DNA of 64,000 nucleotides, from assembly GCA_024195265.1 (NCBI GenBank), contig JAJLRJ010000002.1, positions 50,930,543-50,994,542 of the forward strand, given 5' to 3'. Origin of the DNA: Dendrophyllia cribrosa. Its lineage: Eukaryota > Cnidaria > Anthozoa > Scleractinia > Dendrophylliidae. Below, piece after piece: positions 35,030-47,044 of the stretch. The notes under the pieces were generated by a model. It was not told the origin of the DNA. It did not search any database and saw only the letters and a program-made list of their open reading frames with translations. Each line of letters opens with the position of its first letter. Position 1 is the stretch's first letter. A program made the translations under genes and the position numbers.

Positions 35030-38000
35030 AACCTTTATTTAGACACGATTAGTGATTAAAGCTCTACAGCTTGTGGGGTCGTGTATAACTGAACTATGAA
35101 TTGCGAAAGTATAACAAAAAAGCCGAAATAAAATATGTATATATGTGTTAAAATTTATACCTAGCTATAGGATAATAAAAAATATTTGTTTAAAAGTTAA
35201 AATTAAATACAATGTAGTTAAAAAGTTAAGAAAATTCGACTGATATTCATAGACCATTAGTAATTTTTATAATAGCAAAGTATTGTTAGAAATATACAAA
35301 GTCATCATTGTGCTTAGGCTTGCACTAGTTTGAGCCTGTAGTGTTGAATTTGAAGCTAAGGAATACAGCCGATTTTAAAAGACGGTTATTAAAACTTCTT
35401 AAACTGGTAGATAATTTAAAAATGTTTAAAATTCTGTTCCACAAAACAGATGCTCTGTAGTGGATCGAGTTTTTCATAAAATAGGAATTAAATATTTTTA
35501 CGATGACGGTTATTTTCTTCTCTGGATCTAAGATTTACTAATACAAGTTGTAGAACGGAATAGAACCTGTCTACATTTTCTTTCAACAACATTCAACATG
35601 TTATGGCCCATTTTAAAATTCGACATGGTATGATAAACGCGTCAACATTTGTCGAGCAGCCGTTGCAACATGTGTTGAACCGTTTATCTTCATTTTTTAC
35701 AGTGTTACACCGCAACAACTTACGTTACTCTAGACTGCTAGCTGTCTCTAATTTTCCAACCTTTCAAATCACTGACAATCTTCATTGTTATATTTTAACC
35801 GCAAAAGCGAATGTTGCGTGACATTTGTTACTTCGTTTGTGTGTAAATTTGCAGAAATCTGCATTAATGACAATTCACAGCAGTCACTAAGAGCAATTTC
35901 ATCAAACTAAGCCGTGGAAACTTTTGAAGTATTTGTAACTAAAGATATCGTTAGAATAAGCGACTAAAAGGCACCAGCTTTTATATTCGTACATGTTGAA
36001 GGTAGACGGTTTGTATCAGTATTTATTTCCTTCGCCGATTATCTGTAATGTGATCCTTGTTTACACCGAAATATGAGCGCATAGAAATTCGTCCATCGTT
36101 TTCTGTAATAGGGCATGTTCAAAAAGGGTCATTTCCTGAGAAAAATAAAACCATTTCGAATGCTTGAATGATTTAGTCAGTGTGTTTGGTAGATTGTTAC
36201 TCATGTTGTTGATAACATATAAGGGTTATATTTTATCAGATGATCGAAATTCGTAATCTTACACCAAACGTGTTATGGTATTGACAGACAGACGTCGAGT
36301 TGTTGCTTTGACAGTGATACTCAAAAGAGCCCGGGTTATCTCGAGAACGCTTTTTCGCGGGTTTCCAATTACAGCAAGGGCGAGTTACAACATGCAGTGG
36401 CCGTGCCATGTGTGTATACAGTCAACGCTTCTAACCAGCATGAAGGAAGATTGTTGCTCGCGAGCAGGGAATCTGGTGTAATTTTACCCCAATAACGCGG
36501 CCACTTCAGTCAGTAGGTTAGTAATGATGATCGCAGATCGTATTCTACGCATTGCATCAAACAAACAAGCCAACAGCACTGCTCATGTTTATCTGTGGAA
36601 TGACTAAGTGAAAATACTCTTCCACATTGAGCCACTGCTGAAATATTGTCCCCCCTCAGGATAGCTTAATCTTCATTGACTCGAAAACGCAAAGCATAAA
36701 TACATAAACTGGATGCCAAAACAAAGGAAACGCTGAAACGGAAATAACGAAATTTTATCTGTCGCGCCTCTTGAATCGAATAATTGGAGGATTGTCGGCG
36801 TGGTGGTTTCCAAAAGAAATGAATTGATGAGCTTATTACGTACTATTTACTGCATTGCTAGTGCAATATGCTTGTCATTGTAACGGCTTAACAGACGACA
36901 TCGTCATTTTAATATAGACATTGAACAATTTATATGCACGGCTAACAAATCACAGTATTATCGTAATGATACTCTTAGCCGGTTTGTTTTTTGAGTATCA
37001 TATTTTGGGGGTGTTACTGTTAGTTTAGCGCATCGTTGAAATGCGCCCGCTTTGACGAGTTTTCAAATTGCTTTGTATTCATGGCCATCCGTAATCATTT
37101 CATTTGCAATAAGTGATGTTAGTTCAGGCTCCTCTTCGGGTTTCACTGGTTGCGCATTGCACGGTTATTACCTTTGAAGTAAAACCAAAGGGATTAATTC
37201 TAAGTGTTATCTACTGATTAAATCAATTCGCGAGTCTCGGGTTTTGCCATTGTTGCAAAATCACATGTTAATTGTTCCATCATTATCATACAGTTCCTCC
37301 TAAACTTACGTTTTGCGGGTGGTGAATTGTGTACTACGTTTTCTTTTGCGTTTTTTTTTTTTGAAATTCTTTAGCTTGATAGTTCAGGTTTCCACAACAC
37401 GAACACGAAACCAGACTTCAGAGTATAAAATGTGCATCCTTGCACGTTGCCCAGTGTACTCATTTCATTCCTCTTTCGTTTTTTAGATGCCTTTTTATTA
37501 TAATTCTTGTGATGATTTCATAGTGGTAAACAGGTCGAAACTTCAATATTTGCTATTCGTACGGGAGTCCAGAAGTTTCGTAGTAATCACTATCATTAAT
37601 CATATTATTTCTTTGTTTAGATGCTAGCGAACGTTGTTAATTTGATCGATCAGACTAATTTGCTCAGTCAGTGTATATGGGCTACACGAACGATTCATTT
37701 CGATCACACACTTAGAATTTGTTTACACATGAACCCACGGTAATGTCACGCAACAAAGACTAATAAAAGTAGGTTGAATGATCGTGGAATTAATTTATGA
37801 CAACCTATTTTAAAATATAGAATGTCATGATTAAGGTAGGGAAATATTATTATGAAAATTCCTCGAGTATTTGAACTCACAGACTGTTTCCGCGAGCGGT
37901 GTCACTTAATAAAACAGACGTAAAACAGAATGGTGTAAAAACAAACTAATAATCGATATATAACCTTGTGTCGAACAAGTATTAACGTGGAAATTCTACG

Positions 38001-38149
38001 AAACGTACTCCCGTACGAATTATTTGCAGTAGCTATTCGGGAACCGTCTGTGACTTCGATGGTGCTTCGACGTACGATTGCGAATAAAATGAGCTTTTTA
38101 CCGGGCTGTTTACCACTGTGATATCATTCAGGCGACAAGAATTATAATA
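35030..38149. other. 3.1 kb without a recognised gene
   Basis: AT-rich sequence. Short frames (35603-35821, 36275-36481) show no domain. No tRNA, array or clear terminal repeats were found. Confidence 0.4.
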
Positions 38150-38758
38150 AATCAAAGGAGGCAGGTACAAAAGTCGGAACGGATCAACTCGGATCGGATC
38201 GGATCGGACCGGATCCAGTCCGGGTCGGATCAACTCGGATCGACCCGGATCGACTCGGATCATAAAAATAAAAATGAAATGAGAAAAAATAAAATTTTCA
38301 CCAAATTGTAGATAAAAATTCCTTTCAGAAATAGGCCAAATCAAGTAAGCTTTGCAACGTTTAGAGCTCTGTGGTGTTCTCCTTGGCGTTCACCCTCCAT
38401 TTTGCTTACTAGTGCCAGTTTCTCTCGGATCAGGTTACAAACTCGTGGTTTCGTTACACGCTCCATCGATCGATCATATGAACATGGACCCAGCTGAAGG
38501 CGAGGAAGGTAAAATCTAGGCCATCTTTCTCAATGAAAATGCTTAATTTCAAGAAAATTATAGTTTCTGTAACTCAGAATGTTCATATTGTTTCTTTTTG
38601 AGTGAGCTTACATGAAGTGTAATCTCACTCTATGTCATGGGAAGTGTCCGTAAGTCCGTTGTAGTCCATTCTTCGGGTTGTCTTCGGTATCACGGCGCCT
38701 GGTCTCGAACAGATATTGTTTATTTCCGTACGAACGATGAGAGCACGAACACGCGAAT

Positions 38759-38889
38759 ATGAGCGAGGTTGAACACGAAGTGCTGCGAACTGATCCCGGA
38801 TCATCCCGGATAACGAACGACGTATTTTCGATATCAAAAACACGGAACGTGGAAGCAACCACGTTTTTTCGCCGTTGGAGAAAGAGAGG
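38759..38889 (+). CDS. Possible first exon inside the long-inverted-repeat element
   Basis: ATG opens a frame MSEVEHEVLRTDPGSSRI... that includes FFRRWRKR and runs to a donor-like GTAAGA near 38889. It has plausible start and splice context but no recognised family. It could be a captured host exon, part of a degraded transposon gene, or chance. Confidence 0.25.
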
Positions 38890-39452
38890 TAAGAGGCTCG
38901 AAATTTACGATGTTTTCGTGTTATATTGCACCAGTAATCAGGCACAGCATTCAAGCAATGTGTCTATTGTTTTCACGTAAAGAGTTTTTCAGATGTTTTG
39001 AAGGTGTAGACAAAATCTTCGCCAACAAAAGGTTCCCTAAATCACCGAGATGTAGTTTTAAAGACAGCTGTGATGGCCGCCGAGTGACTTGTGCAGTCCA
39101 GCATTGCGAATTGCTCCATGTACAACATCTGGCAATCCATAACCCTGTCTCAGGGTCATATAATTCCCTTCTGGGAACAAAATATTTCCTTCGGGAAACG
39201 ATGAATTCTCTTCGAAGAACAAATAATGTCTTTAGAGACACAAATCTGGGTTAAGTGCAGTTACACTAAAACGTTGAAAAGTTATTGTTTGAAAACGTTG
39301 ATGTTACTAAGTTTAAAATGTAAGTTAACTATACTTGTTACAGCTACCTACATTCCAAAAAAACTTGAGAATAAATGTTAATGTTTTACTGTTATTGTTG
39401 GCAATGCTGATACTGTATGCAAACAGCTACATGCTATAAGCACCAACCAGGG

Positions 39453-39552
39453 CTCAATTTCATAAAACTTTTACAGCTGTAATTTACAAGTGTAGTTATT
39501 GTTTCAGACCTCTGAAACAATAGCTACAAGCGTAAAAGTTTTATTAAATTGA
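39453..39552. repeat. Palindrome nested in the 2.7-kb element
   Basis: AATTTCATAAAACTTTTA at the left is mirrored near the right end. The inner arms TATTGTTTCAG / CTGAAACAATA pair exactly. Confidence 0.55.
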
Positions 39553-40908
39553 TCTTTAAATTTATATATTTTGATTAAAAGATAACATTGCCTGCCTTGA
39601 GTATAATGGTGTCAATCTTTACTGTCAGTATGGGGTTTTACCACTCCTTACATGTGAAACCCGACCACGTTTGTTTGTCAGACACTGTTTCAAATAAACA
39701 CCTATTTCAAATAGGCACCCATCCTTGTGTAAATCCATGTGCGGTAGATCTAGAATTTTGTTCATGTTCACAGTTACAGTAATTCCTCTATTAAGTGGTC
39801 ATTTTTCAAAAACCCAAAATATGTATTCACCAGTCCTTTACTGGAAATGGTTCTCAAGGTCTTGAGGGTTTCAGCTTAGCAGAGGGACTGCTGTATATGA
39901 TTTACATTTTTTTCAGAAATTTGCTAATATGATAACTTTGATGATGACAATGATGATAACTTGGTCCTTGTAGTGACATTACATAGCGTGACAAAAACGA
40001 TACCAAATTAACGAACGATCTTCCAGTCCAACAAAACAAAAAATCATCCTCGACAAACCAAGATACTTTTCCAATACAGAAGCTCTTGAGACGTTAAGTT
40101 GCAAGCCACAATGGTGCTTGGTGGACATGTGTTTTTATCACATCTCTTGGACTTGGAACACTTGCACCAGTTATACAGTCAATGAACCATTTTTTAAGTT
40201 GTGCTTCCATACCTGTGACAGTACCACATTATATCGTTAAATAGTTTTTCTGAAAAATCAGAGGCAGACAGCCTATGGTGCATTTCTCATTTAGCTTAAT
40301 ATCTTTGACAGTAACATTTTCGACATCACAAATTCCGTCTCTAGATATTTCCGTGCAAATTTTCATCGTAAGCTCACTCATGTACGCATTGCGGACCTAT
40401 TTTTTTTTTACAGCAGGCGATGTTTCTTTTTGTCACAAGTTTATATATAGAACTCCTGGTTGCGTAGTGAAAAGGAAGTTTCTTTATGGTCGAACTAACC
40501 CGAGTCAACATGAATTTATTTATGGTGGGGAGTATCGAGGTGGAAACCATGCTTAAGTCACTTTTGAGAACCGACTTAGATTTTACCTTCACGATCAGCT
40601 TCTTCCATAATGGAACGTGTAACGAAACCGCGAGTTCATAACCTGATCCGAGAGGAACTGGCACTAGTAAACAAAATGGCGGGTGAACGCCACGGAGCTC
40701 GAAACGTTGCAAAGCTTACTTGATTTGGCCTATTTCTGAGAGGAATTTTAACCTACAATTGGGTAAAATGTTTATTTTTTCTTATTTCATTTTTTTTTTA
40801 TGATCCGAGTCGATCCGGGTTGATCCGAGTTGATCCGACCCGGACTGGATCCGGTCCGATCCGATCCGAGTTGATCCGTTCCGACTTTTGTACCTGCCTA
40901 ATCAAAGG

Positions 40909-42276
40909 GGCTCTAAGAGCCATCTCGTGAATACGAAACAAGCTTTTGATAATCCTTTAACTTCGAAACGTTATCCATTATTTTAGCCAGCAAGGCAGTA
41001 TACAAAATCCCTTGTATGATATAATCCGCAATTAACACTTACAAGCTGGGACGAGTAGGGGAAGGGGTTATTTTACGGTATTAAAGTCGCTAGCAGACAC
41101 GTGCGAGAATCTGCGCTTTCGGGGCTTTATGCCTTTGCGAACAGCTGGCAGCGATTTGAGCGAATACGCCTAGGACAAAGAGCGAAAAAAAAAAACAACA
41201 GTAAAATGATAAATGTTAACTTGCCATTTAATTCCATTTGCAGTTTACAAATAAGCGTATTCCTTACATAAAATTATAAGAAAACATCTTAGCGTGACAT
41301 ACGAGACAACCAAATGACGTAATGCATAATTGTCCCCGTTTACTATATCTCTATCAACGCTTGGCCTATTCATAGGATAAAAAGGCATCGAGAAAAAAAA
41401 AAAAGAAAAATGTATACTTTTTTAAAGTTGACCCAAACTTGACTCGTGACTCAAACTTGAACTCGTACTGGACTTGAACTTGACTCGGGCTCGAACTTGA
41501 CTCGTGAAATAAGCACACTCCACGTTGCCTGAGCACTTTTACAATATCTATCGTGCACTTTCAATTCTACTCAATTAGAAGTCGGAAAATGTCCCGGCTG
41601 AAATATAGTGGCTGCGGTCACATCTACGACGAAACTAAAGTTTAACTTAAGTTAGTCTCAAGTTACGTGACGTCATACCTAACTGTAGTTAGTGCTTTCG
41701 GTAGACTTTGCGGTCACACCACGCAGTTAACTACAGTTTGTTCTAATAAGCCTATGGATGACGTCAAAATTAAATGAGGTTCGTGACGGTTCTTATTGTT
41801 GATCCGTGAAATGTCAACATGGTTGACCGACGTAAAGTGTGTCTAGTCTTTCTTCTTATTTATTTTTTCGTGCGGCAAACCGTCGGAGAAAAATGAGAAA
41901 TAAGCTGCGAATTTTAACGGATGCTCGCCGCCGGGTACACGTGTTGCTACCTTGTTGTATGTAAATTTTTTGTTTGTTGTTTGTTGTTTTTGCCGTATTT
42001 CTTTCCGGTAGCTTTTCTTAAATGAGTCGTAAATGACCTGTTGATAGGTCAGGTTGTTTTTAGTGTTTCTTGCCTAAAGTCAGGAAATACAGTACAATGC
42101 AAATGCCATATATAATAATTAGTCATCTCGAACAGCATGCAAGACTAAAAATATCTCTGCCTTCGTGTATGTGTATCACAAACGCGGGTTATTAAAAAGC
42201 ATTACCTCTTATAATACAAATGAATGGGGTTAGTTTCTAGAGAAACTGTGGTGCTGCGTCGGTGGGGGTGAAGCAC
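40909..42276. other. Non-coding stretch
   Basis: No gene recognised. Contains short direct repeats of GACTCGTGA / TTGACTCG near 41440-41510. Confidence 0.35.
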
Positions 42277-42329
42277 AAGAGTTTGGTTTTATCGACTGAG
42301 TCGATAAGGTAAATTAGCCACCGTAAAAA

Positions 42330-42379
42330 GATTCGAGAAAGCTGACGTTTCGAGCGCTAGCCCTTCGTCGGAGCGAATC
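42330..42379 (-). ncRNA. Hammerhead-like motif, left arm of the Penelope-like element
   Basis: The minus strand reads CCGACGA, helix II GGGC-TA-GCGCTC, GAAA, then CGTC. GATTC before the core pairs with GAATC after it (helix I). The core has CCGACGA instead of CUGACGA. Confidence 0.5.
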
Positions 42380-42466
42380 AAGGGATTGTGGGTAGTGTGT
42401 GGTTTAATATAGTAGGTGAAGCTACGCTATTGGTGGAAATTTGGTGACGTGAAAAACAAATGTAAA

Positions 42467-43294
42467 TTAGTTGAATGAAAAGCGTTCGTTGATTCCGTGG
42501 GGTTTGAGAGTGCCGATTTGAAAGATGATTTTTTGTTCTAAGTTTTTACGGCTTTCTGTGTTACCCAGGTGTAGGGAAAGGCCACAGATTGTCATGTGTT
42601 GTTTAGAATGGTTAGTAAGATTGAAATGACGCGCGACTGGTTTGGATGCGTCTTTGTCATTTTTTTCAACGTCTCGGAGATGTTCACGAAAACGGTCGCC
42701 CAATCTCCTCCCTGTTTCGCCAATGTATATCTTTTTGCAAAAAGTACATGTTATGCAGTAGATAACATTTACGGAGGTGCATGTGAAACGATCAGTGATT
42801 TTAATAGATCGTTTGGGTCCCGTTATTTTGTCCGCGTTATGAATGAAAGGACAAGTGTTGCATCGTATGCGTGCGCATTTAAAAGTTCCCGGTTCATCGT
42901 CAGATTTCAGTGTACTTGTCACTAGAAAGTTGCCTATGTTTTTGTCACGTTTGAATGAAATTAGTGGGGGTTGTGAAAAAATTCTGCCAGTTTCGGGGTC
43001 GTTTTGGAGTAATTTGAATTTTTTTAAAATGATGCTTTTGACTGTGTGATTGTGTGGGTGGAAAGTGAGGGTGAATGGAATTCTCTCGTTCTCTTCCTTC
43101 TGTGGCGTTTGTAGTGCAGATTGTCTGTCGATTTGTTGTGCACGTTGTTGGCCCGTATTAACAACTGAGTCAGGGTACCCACGTTTTTTGAAAAACTGGC
43201 ACATTTCTTCTGATTTGTTGGAAAAATCGGAGTCATCACTACAAAGACTTCGACGTCTTTGTAGTGATGATTTCCACCAATAGCGTAGCTTCAC
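42467..43294 (-). CDS. Penelope-like element protein, C-terminal part with GIY-YIG endonuclease
   Basis: 275 codons. The first about 16-25 come from the inverted arm, so the element-derived part starts near SEEMCQFFKKRGYP. Zinc-binding-type cysteines (CARIRCNTCPF, YCITCTFCKKIYIGETGRRL) lead into the GIY-YIG nuclease core: the GIY/YIG pair appears as VIYCI and IYIGETG, followed by GDRFREHL with the conserved Arg and His. This matches the linker and endonuclease of Penelope-like retroelements, which nick DNA for target-primed reverse transcription. The reverse transcriptase is lost, so it is immobile on its own. Confidence 0.85.
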   Translation of the reverse strand: MKLRYWWKSSLQRRRSLCSDDSDFSNKSEEMCQFFKKRGYPDSVVNTGQQRAQQIDRQSALQTPQKEENERIPFTLTFHPHNHTVKSIILKKFKLLQNDPETGRIFSQPPLISFKRDKNIGNFLVTSTLKSDDEPGTFKCARIRCNTCPFIHNADKITGPKRSIKITDRFTCTSVNVIYCITCTFCKKIYIGETGRRLGDRFREHLRDVEKNDKDASKPVARHFNLTNHSKQHMTICGLSLHLGNTESRKNLEQKIIFQIGTLKPHGINERFSFN

Positions 43295-43330
43295 CTACTA
43301 TATTAAACCACACACTACCCACAATCCCTT

Positions 43331-43380
43331 GATTCACTCCGACGAAGGGCTAGCGCTCGAAACGTCAGCTTTCTCGAATC
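43331..43380 (+). ncRNA. Hammerhead-like motif, right arm of the Penelope-like element
   Basis: Same motif on the plus strand: CCGACGA at 43339-43345, GAAA at 43359-43362, GTC at 43364-43366. GATTC (43331-43335) pairs with GAATC (43376-43380). Confidence 0.5.
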
Positions 43381-43433
43381 TTTTTACGGTGGCTAATTTA
43401 CCTTATCGACTCAGTCGATAAAACCAAACTCTT

Positions 43434-45223
43434 ATAATACAGTTTACCATATGTTGATTCCATCGGAGTGATAGACGTGAAGACAGGTTTTCTGACACTA
43501 AGGACAATTCTCTACCTATCCTATCTGAGACGGCTCTTTAACCTCAGTTCAAGGCTCAGCTTGCGACGTAACACGATTACATCATAGCTTAAAGAGCTCC
43601 GGCAATTACAAAACATAAACAACTTTTCGTAAGCTATGATTGGAGAACACGGAATTCATCGTTTAAAAAATTAATCACTTTCAAAACAAAACAGGTAAAT
43701 AACAATTTAAAAAAAGGCTAGTGCAGGTAACAATTACAGACTAACACTTTAATACATCAGTCAATTCCAGCAGTGCCCCCCTCCCCGGGCATTAGCATTT
43801 TTTTTAAAAAGATTGGCAAATTTCCGGGGTGGGGACACTTAAGATGTTCAAATGTCCCGGGGTGGGGGCGAAAAAAGAGGGCAAATGCCCCACCCCCGGG
43901 ATCGTCCCCTACCAAAAGTACCACTTTTCAGTTTTTTTAAGTCAGTGTTTTTTTTGTTCTGCTAAAGTTTGTAAGTTTGCAAGTTTGTATATTAAATAGA
44001 TTTGAATGCGAAATACGTGATTATTTTGATCGTTCCGGATCTCGCAACGGAGTGATAAAAAAAGCTAGCTCAAATTGTTGCTTTTATTAGCATACAGGAA
44101 ATCAAGCAATATAAAATTGAGAAAACATAACTTTAAAAACATCCACAAGCTTTTCAAGGCCTTCTACATCTACATTAGGGGGGTCCTGCAAAGGGGGATA
44201 CCCTTCACTGCAAGACATAGGGATATAAAACTATACGGGATAATAATAATAATGAATAGTAATTATGATAATAAATAAATAAATACATACATATAAAATA
44301 TAAAAAAAAAATTAAATATAAAATAATTAAAAAATAACTAATTAATAGTTAATAAAAGTCTGATTATTCTAATCTGATTGTTTCCAAGAGAGCTCTCTTG
44401 AACGGTAAAAAATTATCTATATTTAGGACGGGGGGCGGGGGGCGGGGGTGGGGGGGGGGGGGGGGGGGTTGGGATCACCATAAATTTAACTACTTCACAG
44501 GGGAGGGTCATATCTTTTTTTTTTTTTGTTAAAGGGAGGGCCGGGAGATTTTACATTCATGGTCATAGGGATTCTTCCGGCCCACACCTTCTAATGAAAT
44601 GAATGCTCCCTTACGTTATATTTTGCTCAAAAATAGAAATGGCCGTTGTGTTCTATCGCCAGCCGTTTATTGATAAGAGAGTGTAGTCTATTTTTTATAT
44701 CAGGAGAAGATGTTTATTTTAGCTGCTTGACTCTTCGCAATCGCAAAGCCGTTAATCAGTCACCAGAACATCTGTGTTCTAGTAATCTGTGGCCGCAAGC
44801 TACTTGCATAATTTTCTAATTGTGAATGTCTTATTAAAACGTGAACAAATTCTTATTCTTCTGGAACATGACTGAGATATTCAGTTGATGATTTAACTGT
44901 TTATTCAAGACGGTATAAGAATGTACGTAACCGGTCAACATGACCGGCAATAGAAGGTTATGTCCGGTCAAGTCGCCATTCTGACAAGGTCGGACATTGT
45001 CCGTAGACCGGCCGTTATTTTGAGCCCTGTCGACAGGTGGCTGGTTTACTGAACTGGAAACTAAGAGAAATATTTTCTACGTTGGTTTTTCTATTTTGAA
45101 CAGCTAAAGCGAAATAAAATCAAATCCCTGATTTTGTGTTATTACATACATACATGTAGAAAAAACATGACAAACCTGTTATAAAAGACGATCAACTCGT
45201 ATTAGAAGGATGGAATTGAAATA
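43434..45223. other. Non-coding stretch with a G-rich tract
   Basis: No gene recognised. Contains GGGGTGGGG-type runs (43830-43910), a G-rich tract at 44430-44468 and repeated GACCGG / CCGGTC motifs at 44930-45010. Confidence 0.35.
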
Positions 45224-45224
45224 T

Positions 45225-45449
45225 TAGGGAGCATTTAGATTTGAGTACGAGAACGAGATTGAGTAAGAGTACGACTTTTGAATTTAAAGCCAGACACGTC
45301 CCCAGAACTGTCGGTCCTTCCTGTTGCTGACCAGAAGATAGGGAGACTCTTGGTATAGAATTGGTGCGATAAATGGTTATCTAAAAGTCTGAAGCACACG
45401 AACTAGGTTTGAAATTAAAGTCGTACTCAATCCGATCTAAAGTCCCCTA
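45225..45449. mobile_element. MITE, relative of 56934-57145
   Basis: The ends TAGGGAGCATTTAGAT and their inverted copy enclose GAGTACGAGA / TCGTACTC motifs. The internal sequence (GTCCTTCCTGTTGC) matches the 57-kb element in the opposite orientation. Confidence 0.65.
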
Positions 45450-45769
45450 TTGTCTGAAGACAAGGGGTGCATTGGGACAATCCTAATTTCAATCGAATTT
45501 TTTGGAAATAGTTTGTGGATAAATCCTGATCCGGATTTCTTTTAGGGTGTCCTTGGAAAAATGATTAGTAAAATAGTTCTAGTAAACAGCGGTGTCAAAT
45601 CGAAATTTTATGCGCGCGCACCTGTTTTCCCCTGGAACTTTGTGGATGCCATTTTCCCGCCCTCTCATCTATTCTCCCGGCTCGGGTAGTTGTCATAGCA
45701 ACAAATCGGTGGTGATTTTTTAACGACACTCACCGTGATGCCTTAATTCCTCCTCATGAATTATCGAAT

Positions 45770-45925
45770 ATGACTAAACCTTCTGTGAGAAATATTAAAG
45801 AACTGATGCTTGCTTACAATTTAATCGATATTTGGAGAAAAGAAAATCCAGAGAAAAAGACGACTTTTACGTGCACTCAAAAAACCCCGTTAATCAGACT
45901 TCCCCCAGTTGGGTTTTGGCTTACA
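45770..45925 (+). mobile_element. LINE endonuclease fragment
   Basis: Frame containing LIDIWRKENPEKKTTFTC, the motif of the APE-type endonuclease in LINE ORF2. Only about 50 codons remain, and the frame loses similarity after QKTPLI. Confidence 0.6.
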
Positions 45926-46286
45926 CAAAAGCTTAAATTTGTGAAATTATGGGATTTGATGAGATATTCGGAAAGAGCATGACGAAAAATGCCTGCCTGC
46001 CCTTGGAACTTTTGTACTCTGACTATTAATACAGAAAAATAGAACAAAAAACTAACAACCCACAATAGAAAATGGAAGCCTTAATACATGAAATAACTAG
46101 TGATCGTCACATAAACTTGTTTTATTTGTTTTCAATTACATTGTTGGACATTAAGATGCCGACAAAAAACAAATCCCGTTTTGGAGTACATTTGTTTTTT
46201 AGAATTCAAGAAACGAATACAACCCTTAAAAAGTCGGTTTCAAAAATCATCGTCTTAAATGTAGCTAACATGCAGGATTGTTGATA

Positions 46287-46560
46287 GTAAGTCAATCGAT
46301 CGATTGATCGATCAATCAATCAATCAATCAATCAATTAATCAGTCAATTAATCAGTCGTCAATCGATCAATCAATCAATCAATCATTCAATCAATCAGTC
46401 ATCAATCAATCAATCAATCAATCAGAGAATCAGTCAATCAATCAGGAAGTCGCGCATAAACGAGACGATTGTCTAAACTGACTTGCTCAGCCTGAAGTTG
46501 CAGAATGTCAGTTAATCAGTCAGTCAGTCAGTCAATCAACCAATTAATCATTCTATTAGT
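46287..46560 (+). repeat. (ATCA)n-type microsatellite, imperfect
   Basis: Tetranucleotide TCAA/TCAG repeats in two patches (about 46287-46445 and 46505-46560), split by unique sequence. Confidence 0.85.
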
Positions 46561-46974
46561 CGATCAATCAGACAGTCACCTAAAAAAAGATTGTTACGTT
46601 GTCTAAAACTGACTTGCTCTTTATGGTGGTATGTTCAATCTTTAAATAGAAAGCATGCTGAATTACTTTTGTTGGATGTGGTTTCTTTTTCAGGAACCCA
46701 ACAACGTTTGTAACCTTCCTACATGGAGTCAACCGAAATTCCCCGCAAAAGAAGGTACGTAAAGAAATGGAACAGGGAAGAACTGTTTTATTATCCTGCA
46801 GCTTCTTCCATGAATGGATGCTTCTCTTCACCACCCAAAATAATGACATTTTTAGCAATTACTCTTACTCTTAACGTGTGATGTGAAGCACAAACTATCT
46901 ATAGTCTGTTAATGGCTCTCTGGAATTGAAAACGTGCGGGTTTTTTTTTACATGTAAACTCTCGGACATACAAA

Positions 46975-47000
46975 TAGGGGGGGTGGGGGGGGGGGGGGGG
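46975..47000 (+). repeat. G-rich tract
   Basis: About 24 G interrupted by one T. Confidence 0.7.
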
Positions 47001-47044
47001 AGAGATTCCACACCCCTTGAGGTTTTTCTCTGATTTTAGAGACA

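Larger units (their letters stand above)
38159..40899. mobile_element. 2741-bp transposon with long inverted repeats and a 9-bp target duplication
   Basis: AATCAAAGG is duplicated at 38150-38158 and 40900-40908. The terminal inverted repeats are about 330 bp, starting AGGCAGGTACAAAAGTCGG. They contain a subterminal patch of GGATC/GACTCGGATC units. Long repeats plus a 9-bp duplication fit Mutator-like elements. The interior has only frames up to about 115 codons and no recognised transposase. Each repeat ends inward with ATG, a short acidic frame and a GTAAAATCT donor-like site. Confidence 0.8.
42277..43433 (-). mobile_element. Truncated Penelope-like element between inverted arms
   Basis: Arms 42277-42440 and 43270-43433 (about 164 bp) are reverse complements and enclose the endonuclease coding region. 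Each arm carries a hammerhead-like motif: minus strand 42379-42330 and plus strand 43331-43380. Only the 3' part of the element remains; the reverse transcriptase is missing. Confidence 0.8.

Noticed and set aside
38033..38344. Arg/Asp/Pro-rich minus-strand frame
   Set aside because: It is the translated GGATC subterminal repeat of the 2.7-kb element.
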